The notes under the pieces are model-generated. The model made no database searches, was not told the origin of the DNA, and saw only the letters and a program-made list of their open reading frames with translations. This document shows, one piece after another, positions 9,954 to 16,836 of a DNA stretch of 26,796 nt (its first letter is position 1; the number at the start of each line of letters is the position of its first letter). A program made the translations under genes and the position numbers. This DNA is from Oscillospiraceae bacterium (GTDB lineage Bacteria; Bacillota; Clostridia; Oscillospirales; Oscillospiraceae). The stretch lies in contig JAIEFH010000261.1 in NCBI GenBank assembly GCA_029067025.1, positions 1-26,796 on the forward strand, in the 5' to 3' direction.

Positions 9954-10310
9954 ATGGAAAAACTGTTTGACTCTGAGCTGAAGGTGATGGAACCGCTGTG
10001 GGCGGACGGGCCGCAGTCCGCCGGCGAGCTGGCGAAAAAGCTGGCCGCGTCCGCCGGGTGGAACCGCAACACCACCTATACCGTCATCAAGAAGCTGGTG
10101 GACAAGGGGGCTGTGTCCCGGTCTGATCCGGGCTTTGTGTGCGCCCCGCTGGTCACCCGCGAGGAGGTTCAGCGGCTGGAGACAGACAGCCTCATTACCC
10201 GGCTGTTCGGCGGCTCCAAGGCCCAGTTCCTCTCCGCCTTCCTCAGCGAAAAAGACCTGACCCCGGCGGAGGCCGACCAACTGCGGGAGTTGATCAAACA
10301 TTGGGAGTGA
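9954..10310 (+). CDS. BlaI/MecI/CopY-family transcriptional repressor
   Basis: 118 residues, typical for the family. The N-terminal winged helix contains ELKVMEPLW and the recognition region NRNTTYTVIKKLVDKG; the C-terminal helices (about 80-118) would make the dimer and hold the protease cleavage region. The ATG at 9954 follows GAGGAGG by 8 nt; a longer open frame reaching back into the promoter is not used. One nucleotide separates its stop from the GTG of the M56 frame, so the pair is an operon. In the family, cleavage by a BlaR1-like protease relieves repression. No beta-lactamase gene is adjacent, so the regulated target beyond its own operon is unknown. Confidence 0.92.
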   Translation: MEKLFDSELKVMEPLWADGPQSAGELAKKLAASAGWNRNTTYTVIKKLVDKGAVSRSDPGFVCAPLVTREEVQRLETDSLITRLFGGSKAQFLSAFLSEKDLTPAEADQLRELIKHWE

Positions 10311-10320
10311 GGTGAGCGGC

Positions 10321-12180
10321 ATGACACAATTACTGCAAAACGCTGTTTACGGCACGGCGCTGATCCTGGCCGTAGCCATCCTGCGCCGGGTGCTGAAAGA
10401 CCGCCTGGTGCCAGGGGCCTGGCTGGCCCTGTGGGCGGTGTGCCTGTTCCGCCTGCTCACCCCCGCCGCCCCGGAGAGCGTACTGTCCCTGTGGGGGTTC
10501 TTCCGGCCCCGGCAGGTCCCCGCCGTATCCGCGCCCGCACCCATGCCCGCGCCTGCTGCCGATGCGCCACAGTTATACACTCCTGCCCAGGCTGGCCCCA
10601 GCCCCACAGTCCCGGCCATTACCTGGGAAACGGCGCTTCTCGCGGTGTGGCTGGTGGTTGGCGCCGCGCTGACGGTTCGGTACGCGCTGAACTGGCGGCG
10701 CACCCGGCGGGCGGTGGCCTGCGCCATCCCCGTAGGGCGGGGCGACCCCCGGTATCTGCCCCTGCCCCGCTGCGCCCGCCTGCGGGAGGGCCCCATGGAG
10801 GGCGCGCCGCTGACCTTTGGCGTGGTGCGGCCCACGGTGGTGCTGTCCCCCGGCCTGGAGGGGGGCGCGCTGGGCTGCGTCCTGGCCCACGAGGGCGTCC
10901 ACGCCTCCCGGCGCGACAACCTGTGGCACTATGCCATGGCTGCCGCCCTCATCGTTCACTGGTGGAATCCGGCGGTGTGGCTGATGGCCCGCCTCCTGCG
11001 GCGGGACATCGAGCTGTCCTGCGACCGGGCGGCGGTGAAAAAGCTGGGCGCGGACCGGCGAGCGGAGTACGCTAACGCCCTTGTATCAATGGCGACCCAG
11101 GAGAGCGGCCCCGCCTTCTGCCAGACGTTCGGCCGGAAAGCGGCCGAAGAAAGGATATTATCTGTAATGAAATTCAAGAAAACCTCTATGATCGGGGTGG
11201 TTTTGTCCCTGGCCCTGGTGCTGGCCGTCACGGTGGCCTTTGCCAGTGCGCCCAAGACCCCCACCGATACCGTGGTGTACCACGGACAGACTTACAACCG
11301 CGCCGACTTATCCCAGGAAACGCTGGACTGGCTGGACTGGTATCTCGCCCTGCCGGAGGAAGAACAGCTTGCCATCAGCATGGTGCCGCCGGAGCTGATT
11401 CCCGGCCTGACCCAGGCCAATTACGATATGCCCGCCGCAGGCGAGGATCAGCCCACCTATGTGGATCCGGACGGCGCCGTTGATCCCAGCCTCCGTGAGG
11501 CGCTTGAGGCAGCGTGGTATGACCAATTTCAAGCCGCGGTCAAAGATGCTCTAGACGAGAGCAAAGCAGTCAACGACTATGACGTCCGGTTCCCCGCTGA
11601 CGCGATCGGCGGGGCAGATTCCGCCACCGGCATCTTCACAACCGACCCCGTCCCCTCCGCCGAGCCCGCCAGGGGCTTCGACGACTACACCATCGTTGGC
11701 ATGGATGAAAATGGCTATCCCGTGGACGAGCAGGGCAACAGCCTGGTGTTTGATGAGAACGGCGAACTGTTCATGAAGATCAAAGCAGGATACGGCCCCT
11801 GCATCAAAGAGGACTGTCCTATCACCGAAGCGCATTACCACATGGACGGCCAGGTCGTCCCCTCCCCAAAGTCCAACGCCCCGACTCCCGTTTTTGAGCC
11901 TGACGTCGGCACCGCACCCATGCGAGCCCCCTATTGCCCGATCTGTACGGATACCCGTCTGCACCTGCATGTGGACGGCCAAACCATCCCACTGGCCGAC
12001 CCCTGCCCGGTGGAGGGCTGCACCATCACGGGCAACCACCTTCACGGCGACGTGTGTTATTCCTGCAACGGGGCCGGCCACGGCGGCGGACACTGTGACG
12101 GGAGCTGTTACACCTATAACACACTTCCCGAATATGCCCCCAGCAGCACCAGCGGCCACCACGGAAACGGCCACCATTAA
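10321..12180 (+). CDS. M56-family (BlaR1/MecR1-like) membrane metalloprotease with Cys/His-rich C-terminal tail
   Basis: 619 residues. Two N-terminal membrane segments, a third near 104-122, the gluzincin motif HEGVH at 190-194, HWWNPAVW and the third metal ligand in DIELSCDRAAV, then a fourth membrane helix near 286-306. The outside part (about 307-619) is not a penicillin-binding domain: it has the LSQETLDWLDWYLALPEEEQ segment and ends, from about residue 490, in three Cys/His clusters (CxxxxCPIT..HYHMDGQ, CxxC..LHLHVDGQ, CxxxxGCTIT..HLHGD) and a Gly/His tail. That suggests metal or redox sensing. I prefer the ATG at 10321 (GAGGTGA 6 nt upstream) over a GTG at 10312. Signal-dependent proteolysis should inactivate the upstream repressor. 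Confidence 0.88.
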   Translation: MTQLLQNAVYGTALILAVAILRRVLKDRLVPGAWLALWAVCLFRLLTPAAPESVLSLWGFFRPRQVPAVSAPAPMPAPAADAPQLYTPAQAGPSPTVPAITWETALLAVWLVVGAALTVRYALNWRRTRRAVACAIPVGRGDPRYLPLPRCARLREGPMEGAPLTFGVVRPTVVLSPGLEGGALGCVLAHEGVHASRRDNLWHYAMAAALIVHWWNPAVWLMARLLRRDIELSCDRAAVKKLGADRRAEYANALVSMATQESGPAFCQTFGRKAAEERILSVMKFKKTSMIGVVLSLALVLAVTVAFASAPKTPTDTVVYHGQTYNRADLSQETLDWLDWYLALPEEEQLAISMVPPELIPGLTQANYDMPAAGEDQPTYVDPDGAVDPSLREALEAAWYDQFQAAVKDALDESKAVNDYDVRFPADAIGGADSATGIFTTDPVPSAEPARGFDDYTIVGMDENGYPVDEQGNSLVFDENGELFMKIKAGYGPCIKEDCPITEAHYHMDGQVVPSPKSNAPTPVFEPDVGTAPMRAPYCPICTDTRLHLHVDGQTIPLADPCPVEGCTITGNHLHGDVCYSCNGAGHGGGHCDGSCYTYNTLPEYAPSSTSGHHGNGHH

Positions 12181-12186
12181 GCAGCC

Positions 12187-12214
12187 AAGGCCCCCGGCGT
12201 GAGCCGGGGGCCTT
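12187..12214. terminator. Bidirectional terminator between the M56 gene and ldh
   Basis: AAGGCCCCCGGC, loop GTGA, GCCGGGGGCCTT: a perfect 12-bp stem between convergent genes, with TTT on the plus strand. Confidence 0.85.
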
Positions 12215-12222
12215 TCACAACT

Positions 12223-13173
12223 TTACGGCAAATTTAACTCCTCAATTACCCCTCGTAATTGATCGGCGGAGGCATGGAGGGCCTCCCGCTCGTTGTCCGC
12301 CAGGGGAATCTCCAAAATCTGCTCCACCCCCCGGCGGCCCACGATGGACGGGATGGACAGCGCCAGATCCCGCAGGCCGTCATACTGCCCGCCCAGCACC
12401 ACCGACACGGGCAGGATGGCCCGCTCGTCCTTCATGATGCACTCCGCGATCCGGGCCACCGCCATGGCGATGCCGTAGTAGGTGGCGCCCTTGCGCTTGA
12501 TGATCTCGTAAGCGCTGTCCCGCACGTCCTCGTAGATCTTCTCCCGGGCCTCCTGGTGTTCCGTCCGCCCCCGCATTTCGCAGAAATCGTCCAACGGCAC
12601 CCCGGACACGTTGGCCCCGCTCCACACTGCCAGCTCGCTGTCCCCGTGCTCGCCCACGATGACGGCGTGGATGGAGCGGCTGTCCACGTTCAAATGCTCC
12701 CCCAGCAGATAGCGCAGGCGGGCCGAGTCCAGCACCGTCCCGGAGCCCATCACCCGGTGGGCGGGATAGCCGGAGATACGGAAGGCAGCGTAGGTCAGCA
12801 CGTCCACCGGGTTGGACACGATGAGCAGGATGCCCTCAAAGGGCCGGGCGGTGATTTGCGGGATGATGGAGTTGAGGATGGACACGTTCTGGCCGATAAG
12901 CTCCAGGCGAGTCTGTCCCGGCTTCTGGTTGGCCCCGGCGGTGATGACGATGAGGGCGCAGTCGCTGAGGTCGTCGTAGGTGCCGGCGTACACGTCCATG
13001 GCGGCGATATAGGGCAGGCCGTGGCTTAAGTCCATGGCCTCGCCCTCGGCCTTGTCCTGGTTGGCGTCGATGAGCACCAGCTCGGAGAACAACCCCCGCT
13101 GGATGAGACTGAAGGCGCAGGCGGAGCCCACAAACCCACAGCCGATGACGGCGGCCTTGCGGTGATTGAGCAT
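12223..13173 (-). CDS. ldh: L-lactate dehydrogenase (NAD-dependent)
   Basis: 316 residues. Rossmann motif GCGFVG at 11-16 with the NAD-selecting Asp near 36, the substrate-specificity loop ANQKPGQTR with Gln83 (Gln, not Arg, marks lactate rather than malate dehydrogenase) and Arg89, Asp149/Arg152 in VLDSARLR, and the catalytic His176 in GEHGDSE. It reduces pyruvate to lactate and regenerates NAD in fermentation; the allosteric type cannot be judged. The ATG at 13173 is supported by GAAGGGG 8 nt upstream; the frame stays open 45 codons further, across a terminator, and that extension is rejected. The ribosome site is inside an inverted repeat (see the leader feature). Confidence 0.95.
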   Translation of the reverse strand: MLNHRKAAVIGCGFVGSACAFSLIQRGLFSELVLIDANQDKAEGEAMDLSHGLPYIAAMDVYAGTYDDLSDCALIVITAGANQKPGQTRLELIGQNVSILNSIIPQITARPFEGILLIVSNPVDVLTYAAFRISGYPAHRVMGSGTVLDSARLRYLLGEHLNVDSRSIHAVIVGEHGDSELAVWSGANVSGVPLDDFCEMRGRTEHQEAREKIYEDVRDSAYEIIKRKGATYYGIAMAVARIAECIMKDERAILPVSVVLGGQYDGLRDLALSIPSIVGRRGVEQILEIPLADNEREALHASADQLRGVIEELNLP

Positions 13174-13218
13174 AAGAAAAACCCCTTCCGTTTTTGGGAT
13201 TAGTGTGCCCGGAAGGGG
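13174..13218 (-). promoter_or_regulatory. Inverted repeat in the ldh leader covering the ribosome binding site
   Basis: On the minus strand CCCCTTCCG (13218-13210) pairs perfectly with CGGAAGGGG (13190-13182) across a 19-nt loop, followed by TTTTTC and the ldh ATG. The right arm is the ldh Shine-Dalgarno sequence. It has the shape of an intrinsic terminator and would also hide the ribosome site. Whether it regulates ldh or is a second terminator for the upstream gene is unknown. Confidence 0.5.
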
Positions 13219-13230
13219 AGAGGTTATGCG

Positions 13231-13258
13231 AAAACCTCCCCGGATGGGGAGGTTTTTG
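13231..13258. terminator. Strong intrinsic terminator before ldh
   Basis: AAAACCTCCCC, loop GGAT, GGGGAGGTTTT. It directly follows the stop of the methyltransferase-GNAT gene and separates ldh from the upstream minus-strand run. Confidence 0.92.
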
Positions 13259-14488
13259 TCACGGGCGCCTGCACACGTAATAGCGGAAGGTGTCGTCCTC
13301 TCGGACAAAGGTGAAGCCCACCTTTTCCATGACGTGCTGACTGCGCTTGTTTTTCAGCACCGCGTCGGCGTTCACCGTCTCCATGCCCAGCACATCAAAG
13401 GCATAGTCCAGGGCCAGCCGCTCGGCGGCGGTGCCGATGCCCCGGTTTTTCACCCGGTCGTTTTGCAGGTGCATCCCCAGGGAGCACTGCTTCTTCTCCC
13501 GGTCGATGTGCTTAAGGATGACCTCCCCCACGGGCGCGCCGCCCAGCATGACGAAAAGCGCGGCGCGGTCAGGGGCCTGCTGTCTCTCAAAATACTGATC
13601 TACCTTCTCCGGCGTGTATTCATAGGGGGTGAAGCGGCTCATATCCATGAAGATATCCGGGTCGTTCTGAAAGCCGCGAAAATACTCATGGCACAGCGGA
13701 CGGGTCATAGGCGCGAGGGTGATGTCCATGTTATGCTCCTTTTCTGCCAGAACGCAGTACCAGTCGGCGTCCTCCGGATCCCCCTCCGCAAAGGCGGGGA
13801 AGCAGAACTGTTTTATGTCCCGGTAGCCCAGCTTTGCCAGACCGTCCAGCAGAAGCTGCCGGGGGATAGGGTGGTAGTGTTCCTCAAACTTTTCCTTCTG
13901 GAATATCTTGTTGTCCCGCTCGAAGGTGTACAGCAGATTGAAGGTCATGGAGCCGTCTGGATTGTAGTCCCACACCTGCACCAGATTCACCCGGTCCCCG
14001 TCATGGAAGAAGGGGTTGTAAAGGTAAAACCGTTGCCGGTTCTGGAGGATGCGATCCCAGTTGCGGGTATCAAAATAGAGGTATCCGCCCTCCTTTACCA
14101 GCCCATCCATCTGCGCCAGCACACCGGGCACCTCGTCATTGGTGACGTAGGCCAGGGAGTTGCCCGTGCTGGCCACGCAGTCGAAGGTTTTGCCCGCCCA
14201 GCAGGACAGGTCTCGGAAGTCGCTTTGCCGCAGGTCGACGGAATATCCCCGGCCCTCCGCTTTTTTGCGGCAGCCGTCCAGCATGGCCTGGCTCAAGTCG
14301 GAGCCGGACAGCTCTACCCCCAACTCGGCCAATGGCAGGGTGACGCCCCCGGAGCCGATGCTCACATCCAGCAGGGAACTCACCCCGGCGCCGTCCAGCA
14401 CCCGCTCCCAGTGGCGCTTATAGACGTCGAAGCGCTCCTCGTTTTCAATCAGGTCGTAGATATCCGCCCTGTCATATACGGTTGCCAT
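13259..14488 (-). CDS. Class I SAM methyltransferase fused to a GNAT acetyltransferase
   Basis: 409 residues with two domains. Residues 1-245 are a small-molecule type methyltransferase: motif I LDVSIGSGG at 40-48, the LSGSDLSQAML acidic strand, and FDCVASTGNSLAYV. Residues 254-409 are a complete GNAT: MDITLAPMTRPL, the PVGEVILKHI and SLGMHLQNDRVKNRGIGTAAERLALDYAF region with the acetyl-CoA loop RGIGTA, and SQHVMEKVGF. At the domain border an in-frame ATG (13729) is preceded by AAGGAG with 6 nt spacing, so the GNAT part could also be made alone. It follows the pseudouridine synthase gene by 18 nt and ends at a terminator. Substrates are unknown. Confidence 0.85.
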   Translation of the reverse strand: MATVYDRADIYDLIENEERFDVYKRHWERVLDGAGVSSLLDVSIGSGGVTLPLAELGVELSGSDLSQAMLDGCRKKAEGRGYSVDLRQSDFRDLSCWAGKTFDCVASTGNSLAYVTNDEVPGVLAQMDGLVKEGGYLYFDTRNWDRILQNRQRFYLYNPFFHDGDRVNLVQVWDYNPDGSMTFNLLYTFERDNKIFQKEKFEEHYHPIPRQLLLDGLAKLGYRDIKQFCFPAFAEGDPEDADWYCVLAEKEHNMDITLAPMTRPLCHEYFRGFQNDPDIFMDMSRFTPYEYTPEKVDQYFERQQAPDRAALFVMLGGAPVGEVILKHIDREKKQCSLGMHLQNDRVKNRGIGTAAERLALDYAFDVLGMETVNADAVLKNKRSQHVMEKVGFTFVREDDTFRYYVCRRP

Positions 14489-14506
14489 GTTGATCTCTCC
14501 TTTTCC

Positions 14507-15418
14507 TCATTGCAGCCCATAGCGTTTCAAAACCGCGTTGAACCACTCCGGCGGGGGGGCCTCCACCGTCATGCGCTCCCCGGTGGACGGGTGGGTAAAG
14601 GTGAGCTGGGCGGCGTGGAGGCACTGGCCCGCCAGACCGGGCACGGGCTTTTTCGCCCCATACACCACGTCCCCCAGCAGGGGGTGGCCCAGATACGCCA
14701 TGTGGACGCGGATCTGGTGGGTGCGGCCCGTCTCCAGGCGGCAGGTGATGTGGGAATGGCTGTTCTGGGCATCCACCACCTGCCAGTGGGTCACTGCCTC
14801 CCGTCCGTCGGGGCACACCGCCATGCGCTTGCGGTCAGCGGGGTGCCGCCCGATGGGGGCGGAGACGGTGCCGCTGTCCTCCCGGAAGGTGCCCACCGCC
14901 ACCCCGTGGTACAGCCGGAACAGGGAGTGGTCCTGCAATTGAGCGGCCAGGGACAGATGGGCTTTGTCATTTTTCGCCGCGATGAGCAGGCCGGAGGTGT
15001 CCCGGTCGATGCGGTGGACGATGCCGGGGCGCAGCTCCCCGTTGATTCCCGAGAGGGAATTCTTGCAGTGATATAACAGCGCGTTGACAAGTGTGCCGTC
15101 CGGGTGGCCGGGAGCGGGGTGAACCACTAACCCTACCGGCTTGTTCACCACGATGACGTCGCCGTCCTCATACACCACATCCAGCGGGATGTCCTGGGGG
15201 ATCAGGTCGATGGGCTCGGGCTGGGGCGGGGAGATGAGCAGCTCGTCCCCCGGCTGGAGCCTGGCGTTCTTTTTCAGCGGCTTGCCGTTTTGGGTGACGC
15301 GGCCCTCCTCCAGCCAGCGCTGGGCGGCGGAGCGGGTGAGGCCGTCCAGCGCGGCGGCCAGCACCGCGTCCGCCCGGCCCGGCTCACTGACCGTCAGGGG
15401 GAAGCTGATCGGCTCCAT
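14507..15418 (-). CDS. RluA/RluD-family 23S rRNA pseudouridine synthase
   Basis: 303 residues. An N-terminal S4-like RNA-binding segment (about 14-62, RADAVLAAALDGLTRSAAQRWLEEGRV) precedes the synthase domain, with the catalytic motif HRIDRDTSG at 135-143 (Asp138). Family members convert uridines of 23S rRNA to pseudouridine; the genes next to lspA are usually called RluD-like or YlyB in Firmicutes. The start at 15418 is preceded by GGAGG with 9 nt spacing and overlaps the 3' end of lspA by 35 nt, so coupling is likely. The lspA-rluD order is common in Firmicutes. Confidence 0.93.
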   Translation of the reverse strand: MEPISFPLTVSEPGRADAVLAAALDGLTRSAAQRWLEEGRVTQNGKPLKKNARLQPGDELLISPPQPEPIDLIPQDIPLDVVYEDGDVIVVNKPVGLVVHPAPGHPDGTLVNALLYHCKNSLSGINGELRPGIVHRIDRDTSGLLIAAKNDKAHLSLAAQLQDHSLFRLYHGVAVGTFREDSGTVSAPIGRHPADRKRMAVCPDGREAVTHWQVVDAQNSHSHITCRLETGRTHQIRVHMAYLGHPLLGDVVYGAKKPVPGLAGQCLHAAQLTFTHPSTGERMTVEAPPPEWFNAVLKRYGLQ

Positions 15419-15884
15419 CCGGTTCGCCCTCCTTTTTCCCGTCCTTGCCCACGTACAGCCATACGTACAAAAACAGCAGGGGCACGCCGATGGTGATGCA
15501 GCAATCGGCCACATTGAACACGGCGAAGTCCATGAAGGTGGTCTGGAACATATCGGTGACACAGCCGAACACCGCCCGGTCAATGAGGTTGCCCACTCCC
15601 CCCGCCAGCACCAGGGCGGCGGACCACAGCCCCAGCCGGTTTTTGAAGAACCCCTTCACGATGAGCCAGCACATGACCAGCACCACCACCGCCGAGGTCA
15701 GAGTGAGCAGCCAGGTATGCCGGCGCAGGATGGAGAAAGCCGCGCCGGTGTTCTGGACATAGGTCAGGTCAAGGAGGAAGGGGATAAAGCGGACAGACCC
15801 GCCCAAGGGGATGTTGGCGCGAACCAGGTATTTGACGATTTGGTCGATAACCACCAGGGCGGCGGCGAGGATGGCGTAAAACAT
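15384..15884 (-). CDS. lspA: Lipoprotein signal peptidase (signal peptidase II)
   Basis: 166 residues with four membrane segments. Family motifs: VIDQIVKYLV near the start, NTGAAF at 45-50, GNLIDR with catalytic Asp102 and FNVADCCITIG with catalytic Asp127. It cleaves the signal peptide ahead of the lipidated Cys of prolipoproteins, and the window holds two substrate candidates (at 1-81 and 26362-26667). I place the start at 15884 because AAGAAAGG lies 8 nt upstream; an ATG eight codons earlier would overlap the Sel1 gene. Its C-terminal tail is charged and cytoplasmic. Confidence 0.96.
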   Translation of the reverse strand: MFYAILAAALVVIDQIVKYLVRANIPLGGSVRFIPFLLDLTYVQNTGAAFSILRRHTWLLTLTSAVVVLVMCWLIVKGFFKNRLGLWSAALVLAGGVGNLIDRAVFGCVTDMFQTTFMDFAVFNVADCCITIGVPLLFLYVWLYVGKDGKKEGEPDGADQLPPDGQ

Positions 15885-15888
15885 GAGA

Positions 15889-16287
15889 TCAGCCTTTCTT
15901 TTCGTCAATTGTGATGCCGAGTTCCCGGCACTTTTCCAGCGCCAGGTCGTGATTTTGCTTTGCCGCCTGTTGATACCAGTATTTCGCTTGGTTCAGGTCG
16001 GTTCCAGTTCCGATTCCTTCCTCATAGAAAAAGGCAAGGTTATACTGGCCGTCCCGATCCCCGTGTTCGGCAGCTTTTTTCGTCCACTCAAACGCTTTGG
16101 GCAGGTCTTTCTCCACACCTAAGCCATCATAATAGAAATATCCCACCTGGCATTCCGCCAGCGGATATCCGCCCTCGGCCAGCGCCAAATGACCCGCAAA
16201 GCATTCTTCGTATTGCTTTGTTTTGAAATATTCCTCAATCAGGCGGTTGCACTCGTCAAATTCTTTGCACGGCTTATAATAGCCCAT
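15889..16287 (-). CDS. Small Sel1-repeat (TPR-like) protein
   Basis: 132 residues with no signal peptide. Two Sel1-like repeats are clear: one around AECQVGYFYYDGLGVEKDLPKA and one around GQYNLAFFYEEGIGTGTDLNQA, each with the paired helices and the YxxGxGV-type turn, followed by an incomplete third. Such repeats form protein-interaction solenoids; no partner is visible. The ATG at 16287 is preferred over a GTG at 16296 because GAGAGG lies 11 nt from the ATG but only 2 nt from the GTG. Its stop is 4 nt before the lspA start, within one gene run. Confidence 0.85.
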   Translation of the reverse strand: MGYYKPCKEFDECNRLIEEYFKTKQYEECFAGHLALAEGGYPLAECQVGYFYYDGLGVEKDLPKAFEWTKKAAEHGDRDGQYNLAFFYEEGIGTGTDLNQAKYWYQQAAKQNHDLALEKCRELGITIDEKKG

Positions 16288-16317
16288 ATTTATCACTGCC
16301 TCTCTAAGCGAATGATT

Positions 16318-16752
16318 TCACAGCCACTGGATAAACGCGGTCTTATCGGTGCAGTTATAACCGGCGTGGGCATAGAAATCCAGCGTCTTTTGCTCTTTTG
16401 AGCCGGTCATAAGCATTATTTTAAAGCAATCCCGCTGCTCCGCCAAGGATTTTGCGTAATCCAGGCACTGGGTGGCATAGCCCTTCCCCCTGTATCCCGA
16501 GTGTGTGACCACATTCTCCACAAGGGCATAGGGCCGCACATTCCGGGTCAGGTTGGGGATGATGACGCAGACGCAGGAGGCGACAATTTTTCCGTCCACC
16601 TCGTTGACGATCAGGTGGTGGTTTTCGTCCCGCAGGATCTGCTCCCACACCGCCGCCAGATGTTCCGAAGCCTCCGGCACCGACGTCTCATGAAGGCACA
16701 GATACAATTCCAAAAGTTCTTGTAAATCCTCGCGTTTCGCCTCTCGTATCAT
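16318..16752 (-). CDS. GNAT N-acetyltransferase
   Basis: 144 residues. Typical single-domain GNAT: start MIREAKREDLQELLELY, central VENVVTHSGYRGKGYATQCLDYA (acetyl-CoA loop RGKGYA), and end KIMLMTGSKEQKTLDFYAHAGY. The start at 16752 is supported by GAGGGGG 9 nt upstream; a start 9 codons earlier is less likely. It is the first gene of the run to lspA and rluD, separated from the Sel1 gene by 30 nt. Substrate unknown. Confidence 0.88.
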   Translation of the reverse strand: MIREAKREDLQELLELYLCLHETSVPEASEHLAAVWEQILRDENHHLIVNEVDGKIVASCVCVIIPNLTRNVRPYALVENVVTHSGYRGKGYATQCLDYAKSLAEQRDCFKIMLMTGSKEQKTLDFYAHAGYNCTDKTAFIQWL

Positions 16753-16778
16753 AACAAGAAACCCCCTCAAACAAAACA

Positions 16779-16808
16779 TAACTGCCAGGGCCGAAACCCT
16801 GGCAGTTA
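16779..16808 (-). terminator. Terminator after nfnB
   Basis: TAACTGCCAGGG and CCCTGGCAGTTA form a perfect 12-bp stem with a 6-nt loop, followed on the minus strand by TGTTTTGTTTG. Confidence 0.8.
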
Positions 16809-16836
16809 TTATATCACAGCTTTTCTTATTTGGAAA
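16808..16836 (-). promoter_or_regulatory. Possible promoter for the GNAT-Sel1-lspA run
   Basis: Minus strand TTTCCA (16836-16831) and a perfect TATAAT (16813-16808) with 17 nt between them. The -35 lies inside the last codons of nfnB, and the nfnB terminator hairpin begins right at the expected transcript start. Confidence 0.4.

Noticed and set aside
9954..12180. Beta-lactam resistance regulator (blaI-blaR1)
   Set aside because: The M56 protein lacks a penicillin-binding domain and no beta-lactamase or alternative penicillin-binding protein lies nearby.
13166..15076. Long plus-strand frame opposite ldh leader, methyltransferase-GNAT and rluD
   Set aside because: Crosses a strong terminator and three minus-strand genes with clear motifs; antisense shadow.
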